64,000 bases of DNA, taken from Saccharibacillus soli (lineage in GTDB: Bacteria; Bacillota; Bacilli; Paenibacillales; Paenibacillaceae). The stretch lies in contig NIOB01000001.1 of the NCBI GenBank assembly GCA_002189105.1, positions 558,001 through 622,000 of the forward strand, read 5' to 3'. Of the stretch, positions 33,507 to 42,400 are shown piece after piece. The position numbers and the translations under genes were made by a program. The notes beneath the pieces are model-generated. The model was not told where the DNA came from, did not search any database, and saw only the letters and a list, made by a program, of their open reading frames with translations. The first letter of the stretch is position 1; every line of letters starts with the position of its first letter.

Positions 33507-35024
33507 ATGGGAAAAAGAATGAGTAAATGGCTCGGTCTGGTCGGCGCAATCGGACTGACCGGCTCTCTGCTGGCGGGATGCGGCGGAAACGGTGGAGGAG
33601 GGAACAGCAGCGCCGCTTCGGGAGAAACCGATGAAAACGGGCTGAAACCCGTAACCTTGACTTGGTACTACCCGCTGTCGCAGCTTCAGCCTGACCAGGA
33701 AAAGGTGCAGGAGGCCGTGAACAAGATCACCAAGGAGAAGATCAATGCGACGATCAAGCTGACCCCCGTACCCATCGGTGACTATGTTCAGAAGATGAAT
33801 ACGGTGCTGGCCGCCGGCGAGAAATTCGACATTCTCTGGACGGGATACATGCTGAAGCCAGAGGAGTTGGTACGCAAAGGGGCCATTCAGCCGATGACCG
33901 CACTGCTCGATCAATATGCACCCGAACTGAAAAAGGATGTACCGCAGGTCATGTGGGATGGACTGTCGGTAGACGGCGAGATCTACGGGATTCCCAACCA
34001 GCAGATCAACGGCTCCCGCTATGGATTCATCATTCAGAAGAGACTGCTCGACAAGTATAAATTCGACGCTGCTTCGATCAAGAAAGTCGAAGACATCGAA
34101 CCCCTGTACGCCGACATCGTTAAGGGTGATCCGGACATCATTCCTTACGGCAACTTCGGCGGCAACTTCGACTTCAATGCGCAGATGTATGGCAAAGGAT
34201 ACTGGACGGTGCCTGGACTGGACGAACACTTTTACATCAAAAAAGACGATCCTACTTACCAGCTCCAGCGCTATCCGGAAGATGAGCTGAACATCTACCG
34301 CCTCATGAACAAATGGTACGACGCCGGTTATCTGTACAAAGATGCTGCAACAGCCAAAAATACCGACTTCATGGCTAAAGGCCAAATTGGTTCTGAATTC
34401 CATACGGTGCTGAAACCGGGCTTGGAAGCAGAAGTGAAGGTGAAAAATGGTGGTAACGATGTCGTGCTGGCACCACTGAGCGGCTGGTTCTCCAACGGGT
34501 ACTCCGCAACGACCAACCAATCTCTCAGCCGTACATCGGAGAATCCGGAGCGGGCCATGATGTTCCTCAATCTGGTCAACACGGACAAGGAACTGTACAA
34601 CCTGCTGTGCAACGGCATCGAAGGTCAGCATTACAAGAAACTCGAAGGCGACTATATCGAAGCTCTGCCGGATTCCCGCTATCGTCCAAACATGGACTGG
34701 GTGTTCGGAAGTGTATTCAATTCCTATCTCAAAGATGGTCAACCTGAGAACGTCTGGGAAGAAACGAAGAAGATCAACGAGAGTGCGGAAGTCAATCCGG
34801 TCGGTGCGTTCAAGTTCAATTCCGAACCGGTCAGCACGGAGATCGCCAATCTGAACGCCGTCTGGGATGAATACAAACGTGGAATTCTCACCGGTACCCT
34901 GAATTTCGATGAGACATGGCCGGGATTCTATAACAAGCTCAAAGAAGCCGGTGAAGATCGCTATGTGGAGGAGGTGACCAAGCAGTTCAATCAGTTCGTT
35001 CAGGACAAAGGTCTCAAAAAATAA
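33507..35024 (+). CDS. Sugar ABC transporter solute-binding lipoprotein
   Basis: The 505-residue protein starts at ATG 33507 with GGGAGG upstream. A lipoprotein signal ends at lipobox LLAGC near residue 25, followed by a Gly/Ser-rich spacer. The rest is a type 1 extracellular solute-binding fold of the LplA/YtcQ group (VTLTWYYPLSQLQPDQEKV near the N-terminus; WTGYM and YGIPNQQ blocks). It captures oligosaccharides and delivers them to the two permeases upstream. A strong hairpin follows the gene. Confidence 0.92.
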   Translation: MGKRMSKWLGLVGAIGLTGSLLAGCGGNGGGGNSSAASGETDENGLKPVTLTWYYPLSQLQPDQEKVQEAVNKITKEKINATIKLTPVPIGDYVQKMNTVLAAGEKFDILWTGYMLKPEELVRKGAIQPMTALLDQYAPELKKDVPQVMWDGLSVDGEIYGIPNQQINGSRYGFIIQKRLLDKYKFDAASIKKVEDIEPLYADIVKGDPDIIPYGNFGGNFDFNAQMYGKGYWTVPGLDEHFYIKKDDPTYQLQRYPEDELNIYRLMNKWYDAGYLYKDAATAKNTDFMAKGQIGSEFHTVLKPGLEAEVKVKNGGNDVVLAPLSGWFSNGYSATTNQSLSRTSENPERAMMFLNLVNTDKELYNLLCNGIEGQHYKKLEGDYIEALPDSRYRPNMDWVFGSVFNSYLKDGQPENVWEETKKINESAEVNPVGAFKFNSEPVSTEIANLNAVWDEYKRGILTGTLNFDETWPGFYNKLKEAGEDRYVEEVTKQFNQFVQDKGLKK

Positions 35025-35097
35025 ACGTTGATGACCACATGATCCACAGGTACGGAAGCAGGAGATCCCAATCGAAGCGCAAGAGGTAAACCGAAGA

Positions 35098-35136
35098 AGC
35101 GGCTTCTTCCGACCCGAGATGGCGGAGGAAGCCGCT
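35098..35136 (+). other. Stable intra-operon hairpin
   Basis: AGCGGCTTCTTCCG pairs with CGGAGGAAGCCGCT (14 positions, one G-T). It is not followed by a T-run, so it is unlikely to stop transcription. Its place between a binding-protein gene and the next gene fits a 3' stabiliser that keeps binding-protein mRNA abundant. Confidence 0.6.
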
Positions 35137-35164
35137 ATACATCAAGCCGAGAGGAAGAGATCGA

Positions 35165-38100
35165 ATGGGGAAAAAGGGTCTGTTGGCGGTTCTGGCTGCC
35201 GGTTTATTGTTTACCATGAACCCGGTACTGCCTGCCGCTAACCACGCCGCCGCGGAGGAAACAACGGCTGCACCGGGAAAAACCTTTTATGTATCGGTAA
35301 ATGGAAGCGATTCCAATTCAGGTACGGAGCAGGCACCGTTTCAAACGCTGGAAAAAGCGCGTAACGTGATTCGGGCATTAAAAAGTGGTGAAGGACTGCC
35401 GGATGGTGGGGTGGCCGTCTATCTGAGGGAAGGTCGTTACGAGCGTCCCCTGAGCTTCGATCTGAACGATCAGGATTCGGGCGAAGCGGGCAAGCCAATC
35501 GTATACGCAGCCTATCCGAACGAAGAAGTCGTCTTGTCGGGTTCGCATAAACTGAACAAAAGTGACTTCGATGCCGTTACCGATCCGGCCATCTTGAATC
35601 GAATTATCAGTCCAGACGCCCGAACGAAAGTACAGGTCGTGGATCTGCAAGCGCTTGGTCTCACCGATTATGGCGTGCAGAGCCGTCACGGTTATTATCT
35701 GGCAAATGATCTTAGTCAGGTGCCGCCGATGGAATTGTACGTCAATGGAGAGGGCATGACCCTGGCGCGTTGGCCGAACGAAGGCACCGTGCAGATGGAT
35801 ACGATTGTAGACCCCGGACCTACGCGCAAAGAGAAAGACCAACTGGCTCTAAGAGGCGGCACTTTTTCCTATACTTATGATCGTCCGCAGTATTGGACGC
35901 AGGCCGATGACATCTGGCTGGACGGTATCTTCGGTCACAGCTGGGAGTGGTCGTATAACAAGATCCAATCAATCGATACGCAGGCCAAGACGATTACCCT
36001 GCGCTATGGTGAGATGAGTGGACTGCTGATGAACGGTACCTATCCCGATTTTCATTTTGCCCAGAACCTGTTGGAAGAGATCGACATGCCGGGCGAATAT
36101 TACATCGACCGTCAGGCTGGCAAACTGTATTTCCTGCCAAATGCCGAATTTGAGCAGAACACCCCGGACATTGAGGTGACGATGCTCAAGACGCCGATGA
36201 TTAATTCCCTGGATGCTTCCTACATTGATTTCTCGGGGCTGGTTCTGGAGAATGGTCGTGATTCCGCCGCTGTGTTGATGGGCGGGGATCACATACGGAT
36301 CGTCAACAGTGAGATTCGCAATTTCTCCAACAGCGGTGTATTGGTCAATACGCAGAGCCGCTTCTACTACGATACGTTCACGGGTGGGCCAGGTCACGAC
36401 AATGCCATCGTCAATACGCATATCCATCATATCGGCGGAACGGCCGTTACACTGGTAGGCGGCGATCCGGCGACGCTGGAACCCGGCAACAACATCGTAC
36501 AGAATTCGCATATTCACGACTTTGCCTACTATCACAAAGCTTATAACCCCGGCGTTATGCTGGCGGGTGTCGGCAACAAGATGATTGGCAATGAACTGCA
36601 TGATGCGCCGCATCCCGGTGTGTTGGTGTTCGGTAACGATCATCTGATCGAATACAACGAGATCTATGATGTGTGTAAAAACTTCTCTGACCTTGGCGCG
36701 ATCTATATGAACGCCGGTGAGACGCCGCAGCAGCGGGGCACGGTCATTCGGCGCAATTACTTCCATAACATTGGGGAGAAGAAAGCCGGTGTGCAGGGCA
36801 TCTACCCGGACAACTTCACGATGGGGCTGAAGATCGAAGAGAATGTCTTTTACAAGATGGGCAATTCCGCAGTCTTGAATAACGGTGGAGCGCACATCAA
36901 TACCAAGAACAACATCTTTGTAGACAGCAAAGTGCCGTATGAATATTCCGAGCAGTTCCTTGGTGACAAGCCCGAAGGACAGATTGCCAAGAACTACATG
37001 CCGAAATGGCAGGCGCTGTTTGCAGCCAATAACAATTTCGTGGGTACGCCTTATCTGACCAAGTATCCGGAATTGGCGGATTTCTTTACGGAAAATCGCT
37101 ACTATCCAAATACGAATACCCTGAATGGGAATTTGATTTATAATCCGACGATTGCACGCAGCAGTCTGGTAAACGCGAATGGAGCCAAGGATACACTTAA
37201 TCTGGTGCAGTATGCCAACAATTGGCTGGCTTCACAGGACCCTGGATTTGTGAACCTGGCAGGCGGGGATTTGTCGCTGGCACCGGATGCGGAGGTATTC
37301 GATCAGATTCCTAACTTCCCGAACATTCCTTTTAACCAGATGGGAACGAACGGACAGGTCGGAACGGGGCTTGATCCTGCGGTTCGTCCGGTGACTCAGG
37401 TTGTCGCGTATGACACCGCACTTACGTTGGGACGTTGGAAAACAGCCAAGCTGCATGCCACCGTGCTGCCGTGGAACGCGGATAATCCGGCGCTGACCTA
37501 TACATCTGCCAATCCGGACCTGGTGACCGTAGATGAGAGCGGCGTGGTGACGGCAGGCAAGAATATGGGACAGACTACCGTTACGATCTCGTCGGTCCAT
37601 AATCCGCAGCTGACGGCTGTGATCCCGGTGACGGTGGAAGATAGTGATGGCATCATCCATTACACAGACTTTGAGACGGGACGCAATGGCTGGGCCAAAG
37701 ATTCGTATCGCCCGGTAGATATTCTGAACGGCAATCACTGGTATCGGGTCAAAAATGGCGTGACGGCGATGAGTCCGCTCAGCTTCACGGATTATGAACT
37801 GACCTTCAAGCTCAAGACGCCGGAGACGCTGGCGGATGCGATGACGCTGTATGTCTTCGATAAGCAGTCGGGTAGTACGTCCACGCGAATCGGATACAAG
37901 GCGCGGGCGGATGGAACGTCTTCCTGGCTGCTGTATGATACGGCTTGGGGCGTGAAGAAAGAAGAAAAGCTGCCGACCCATGACCTTCAGCCAAATACGG
38001 AATATACGGTGAAGGTGCGGGTAAAAGGCGGCGATGTGACCGTGTATGTGGACGGTGCGTTCCGACTCAAGGGAACTGATCCCCTGCATAACGCAAAAGG

Positions 38101-39202
38101 CACAGTGGGCTTCTATGTAAGCGGCGCTACGCATCTGTGGTTCGATGACATTCAGTTCAAAGCGCTGGAAGCAGACAATAATCTGGCTGGTATTGTTCCA
38201 TCGGCAAGAGAGCTGCGTTTGTCGCCAGGCGAGCAGCAGACACCTGCGATTGTTTTCGATCCGGTCGATGCGGCCAATACAGCGGTTACCTGGACGTCAG
38301 CTGATCCCGCAGTCGCTTCAGTGAATGCTTCAGGGGTCATTACAGGAGTAGCGGAGGGGCAGACCACCGTTACGGTGTCTTCGACCGCCGACCCGCAGAT
38401 TCGTGCGGATCTCGCCGTGACCGTCTCGAATATTATGCACGAGACGAACTTCGAGAACGGGGGCAACGGCTGGCCGGTCGATCCCAATCGCAGTATTGCG
38501 ACCGATGCGAGCGGCAACCACCGCTACAAGATTCTGAATGGGGCGACCGCACTGCTGAATCGCAACTTTACAGATTATGAATTGACGTTCAAGCTCAAGA
38601 CGCCGACCGAACTTCCGGCAGGCGGGGGGACGCTGTATATCTTTGACCGACAGGATGCAGCGGGTTCAACACGCATTGGTTACAAAGCCAAAGCGGACGG
38701 CACATCGGCCTGGATTCTGTACAATACAGCCTGGCAGCCGATTGTCCAGAGCACACTGCCCAATCTCGATTTACAGGCAGACACGGAATACAGCGTGAAG
38801 ATGACGGTGGTTGGCGGCAGCATCTCGGTTGAGGTAAACGGAGTGAACAAGCTGACCGGAACCGCACCGAACTATCGTCCTTCGGGCAAGGTAGGCTTCT
38901 ATGCCAGTGGATTCCCTTACCTGCTGTTTGACGACATTGTGTTCACCGTACCTGCTGGTGGAGATGCGGGAATGGCCGGAAGAATGACGGACGAGAGTGA
39001 AGTGGAATTCGATATGCAGATTCCAACCGATCTGCCGGACGAAGGGTTGGAGGAGAATCCACCCACAGAAGAAGGCGCACCGACGCCTGCTGAACCGGAA
39101 GTCGAAGGGGAGGAAGCTGGAAATGCGAGCGAGCAGCCTATCCCTGATGATTCTTCCGATGACGAGGCAGCACCGGATATTCCTGTGGACATTCAGGCTT
39201 GA
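35165..39202 (+). CDS. Secreted beta-helix polysaccharide-degrading enzyme with Big_2 and lectin-like modules
   Basis: The 1345-residue protein starts at ATG 35165 behind GAGAGGAAG. Residues 1-30 are a signal peptide. Residues 38-735 start with the YVSVNGSDSNSGT...PFQTLEKA motif, typical of right-handed parallel beta-helix glycoside hydrolases and lyases (GH141-like among the options), with NxIxxNxIHD-type turns. Modules then repeat: Big_2 (about 743-822), a concanavalin-like domain (832-998), Big_2 (1005-1087) and a second concanavalin-like domain (1090-1260). Residues 1263-1345 are an acidic Pro/Glu tail, and there is no SLH or LPXTG anchor. With GH88 and GH2 genes nearby, a uronate-containing glycan is the likely target. 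Whether it is a hydrolase or a lyase cannot be told. Confidence 0.85.
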   Translation: MGKKGLLAVLAAGLLFTMNPVLPAANHAAAEETTAAPGKTFYVSVNGSDSNSGTEQAPFQTLEKARNVIRALKSGEGLPDGGVAVYLREGRYERPLSFDLNDQDSGEAGKPIVYAAYPNEEVVLSGSHKLNKSDFDAVTDPAILNRIISPDARTKVQVVDLQALGLTDYGVQSRHGYYLANDLSQVPPMELYVNGEGMTLARWPNEGTVQMDTIVDPGPTRKEKDQLALRGGTFSYTYDRPQYWTQADDIWLDGIFGHSWEWSYNKIQSIDTQAKTITLRYGEMSGLLMNGTYPDFHFAQNLLEEIDMPGEYYIDRQAGKLYFLPNAEFEQNTPDIEVTMLKTPMINSLDASYIDFSGLVLENGRDSAAVLMGGDHIRIVNSEIRNFSNSGVLVNTQSRFYYDTFTGGPGHDNAIVNTHIHHIGGTAVTLVGGDPATLEPGNNIVQNSHIHDFAYYHKAYNPGVMLAGVGNKMIGNELHDAPHPGVLVFGNDHLIEYNEIYDVCKNFSDLGAIYMNAGETPQQRGTVIRRNYFHNIGEKKAGVQGIYPDNFTMGLKIEENVFYKMGNSAVLNNGGAHINTKNNIFVDSKVPYEYSEQFLGDKPEGQIAKNYMPKWQALFAANNNFVGTPYLTKYPELADFFTENRYYPNTNTLNGNLIYNPTIARSSLVNANGAKDTLNLVQYANNWLASQDPGFVNLAGGDLSLAPDAEVFDQIPNFPNIPFNQMGTNGQVGTGLDPAVRPVTQVVAYDTALTLGRWKTAKLHATVLPWNADNPALTYTSANPDLVTVDESGVVTAGKNMGQTTVTISSVHNPQLTAVIPVTVEDSDGIIHYTDFETGRNGWAKDSYRPVDILNGNHWYRVKNGVTAMSPLSFTDYELTFKLKTPETLADAMTLYVFDKQSGSTSTRIGYKARADGTSSWLLYDTAWGVKKEEKLPTHDLQPNTEYTVKVRVKGGDVTVYVDGAFRLKGTDPLHNAKGTVGFYVSGATHLWFDDIQFKALEADNNLAGIVPSARELRLSPGEQQTPAIVFDPVDAANTAVTWTSADPAVASVNASGVITGVAEGQTTVTVSSTADPQIRADLAVTVSNIMHETNFENGGNGWPVDPNRSIATDASGNHRYKILNGATALLNRNFTDYELTFKLKTPTELPAGGGTLYIFDRQDAAGSTRIGYKAKADGTSAWILYNTAWQPIVQSTLPNLDLQADTEYSVKMTVVGGSISVEVNGVNKLTGTAPNYRPSGKVGFYASGFPYLLFDDIVFTVPAGGDAGMAGRMTDESEVEFDMQIPTDLPDEGLEENPPTEEGAPTPAEPEVEGEEAGNASEQPIPDDSSDDEAAPDIPVDIQA

Positions 39203-39323
39203 AATCAAGGCTTGAAAGCAAAGTATGAACGGGACAGCCGAACTGAGCGAAGAGGGATGACAGGGAAATCGGGACGCATCACCTGAAGCAAGAAGAATAC
39301 GGCAAGACCATGTGGGGAACGAG

Positions 39324-39364
39324 CAGGCCCGCCAGCGGACGACTGTCCGTGGGCGGGCCTGTTT
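39324..39364 (+). terminator. Terminator or attenuator hairpin
   Basis: CAGGCCCGCC pairs perfectly with GGCGGGCCTG around an inner GGAC-GACT-GTCC hairpin, followed by TTTG. It may lower read-through into the GH2 gene. Confidence 0.7.
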
Positions 39365-39434
39365 GATGGAGAATGGATTGGATGAAAAATGATTGGATGA
39401 AGCAGCAAAGGCGATCAGGGAAGGGAGAATAACC

Positions 39435-42400
39435 ATGCGCAGCGTCTACAGCTTAAATGGAGAATGGGATTTTATGCCGATCTACGACGATCCGATGTGC
39501 CGTAAACTGCCGGAAGAACTTGTCTATGAAAAACGAAAAGTACGTGTCCCCTCGAGTTGGAGGATCAGCTATCCACAGCCTAACGGTCTGACATTCGGGC
39601 GGATTCCCGAATATGATTATGCGCCGTATGATCTGCATGATTACCCGCCGCAGTGGGATCGAGCGGAAGCGGGCGTGCTGCATCGAACATTCCACGTTCC
39701 GCAGGAGATGGCGGGTCAGCGCATTGTACTGAGGCTGGATGGCATTATGCAGAAAGCGGTCATCTATCTGGATGGAGAGCAGATCGCAATCTGGGAAGAC
39801 GGGTACCTGCCGCTGCGCGTTGAGCTTGGCGGCAGGGCACGTCCTGGCGAACAGCATGAGCTTCATGTCGTCTGTGGAGGATTTGATCGGACGGTGCTTG
39901 AGAACGGCCAATCCAAGTTAACCGGCTTGATGGGCTCATGGTATGGACGAATCGCAAGAGGAATCTGGCAGGATATTGCGCTGGAGAGTTATTCGCCGTT
40001 TACCTTGGAAAACGTAGGGCTTCGCACTTCGGTGCGGGGCGGAACGCTAAAAGCCGAAGTGCTGCTGGGGACGACAGAGGAGGAAGGGACGTGGAGCATG
40101 GATCCTGAACGTGCTCTGGCCTGTACCGTGCGATTGACTATTCGGGAAAAAGGCATCCTGCGGCACACGGAAAAACAGGATACAGGCAGAGAGGCATCCG
40201 AAGAATCCGCATGGAACGGATCAGCATCGTATACGGGGCTGTCGAATGAATCTCTATTGAATGAATCGGTATCGAACGAACTCCCATCAAACGGGGGTGT
40301 CTCACATCCCCATCCATCGAACCCATCTGTTTGGAATGAAGATGATCCGGAAGATTCCGACGCCGCAATCCCAATCTCGCCATCCTTCACCTCTGCGCCG
40401 ACGTTTCGTGTACAAGAATTGAATGTCCAAGAGTCAGTGATGACCGGGCACATGGACTCCTGTTCATCGGATCTTCGCAGTCCATCAAAATTCGATGATC
40501 TTGCGGTGGTCATGACGGCGCAGCGGCCTCTACAATCTGTGGATGTCTCGGTCTCCGGCGTGGAGCCGCTTCGACTATGCGAAGGCGAGCATCGGGGGAC
40601 CGTCTATCGGGCAAATTGGGAATTAAACTGGAGCGATGCGGAGCTGTGGTCGCCGGACTCTCCCTTTCTGTACGAAGCGGAATTTGAGCTGTTGGAAGGC
40701 GATCAGATTTTGGATCGGTTGACAGAGACTTTTGGATTCCGTGAGTTCTGGTGTGAAGGGCCTAATTTTGTGTTGAACGGTATCCCGATCAATCTGCGTG
40801 GAGATTCCTGGCACTTTCAGGGCGAGATTCAGCAGACGGATGAGTATGTGCGCAATTGGTATCGGATGTGCCGTGACGTGGGCGTCAATGTCATTCGGCT
40901 TCATGCCGAGCCGCATCCCGAGTCCTATCTGCGGATTGCCGATGAAGAAGGCATGTTGATCGTCGATGAGACGGCGATCTACGGTTCAAGCGGAGTAATG
41001 CATGCTGACCATCCGGATTATCTGGCGGCCTGCTTGAGTCACGTACGCCGACTTGCCCGTCGTGACCGGAATCATCCTTCCATCATCCTGTGGAGTGTGC
41101 AGAATGAGATGCGCTGGGTCGTAGGACGCGATGGCTTCAAGGCGCAGATTCCAATTCTGATGGATGCCATCCGTGCGCTTGATCCCACGCGCCCGATTCT
41201 GGTTGAAGGCGATAATCGACTGGTATCCAAAGGGGATACCGAAGTGGAAAGCCGTCACTATAATATCGACGGGACGATCGATCAATGGGATCGCAGCGTG
41301 CCGCTGACCTTCGGGGAGCATGGGGGATGGTGGTATATCTGCCCGCAGAACAGCAGTCCTTATATCGGACTGGATGCGTATCGGGGCACGGATGAGAGTA
41401 CGCTGGGGCTGGCAATCGGCGAACGCTGGTTTGTCGAGTATGCGAGACGCAGCGGAGTAGCAGGCATTTCGACGTTCAACTTCGCGCATTATTTCATGCG
41501 AGCGATGCCGGATGAAGATATTCTGCTGTCTGCGTCTGATGACAAGCAGCCAGGGAGCGGGCTCTCTGGTGAGGATTTGGTGGAAAGGTATGGAAACGGA
41601 AGCTTGGCTGAGTCTGAAAGAAATGCCGACGAGGGCGCCGCGACGGATACCGATACCACGGCTGAAATCGAGGACAAAACGGAAGCCGGATTCCCCGGCG
41701 TACGCCCCGATAAGATCCCGGCGTATTCCCTGACGCTAAACAATGGGCTATTGCCAGAGTCTTATCCGGCCTATCGTCCCAATCCGGCATTTGCCGTGTT
41801 GAAGGAAGCCTTCCGTCCGGTGACGATGATTGCGGCGGAATATAATCGCTGCTTCTATGACCATGAACGGATTATGCGCAGCTTCGATGTATACAATGAT
41901 ACGCTTCAAGCTCATCGAGTGCGGATTGAGATCGTCATCCGCCAGGGCGAAGAGGTACTGAGGGAAGAGTTACTCGAATTCACGCAGCAGCCAGCAGAGC
42001 GGCGTGTGGTGAAACTGAACTGGATGCCGCTGCGGACGACCTCAGATGAGCAGGCGAGCTTGAGTGCGATCATGTTTCATGACGGGAAGCCCGTTCATGA
42101 AGGTCATTGGGACTACCGGATTGTCTCGGCGAATGTTCGGCAGACGCCGATTGCAATCGAGCGAAAGGCTGTGTATTGGGGAGGCAGAGAAGAGGGATCC
42201 GGTTCCACAGGTCATCAGGGCTATCCTGGCAGTCCTCTGGAGGCTTACCGATGGATTCGACAACTGCTCCCTGACTGTGAGCGAATCGAGCAGAGTGCGC
42301 TGTCTTCTCTGCCCGGCAGCAGTCTGCTGATCGTGGGCAGCCATCTTCCTGATCCAGGCGATGAAGCGGAGAAAGCGCTGGCAGACTTCATTGACCGAGG

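Noticed and set aside
32856-34742. A 628-residue open frame on the minus strand
   Set aside because: It spans the antisense of two well-supported transporter genes and has no recognisable domain.
35969-36895. A 308-residue open frame on the minus strand
   Set aside because: It is antisense to the beta-helix enzyme and shows no domain.
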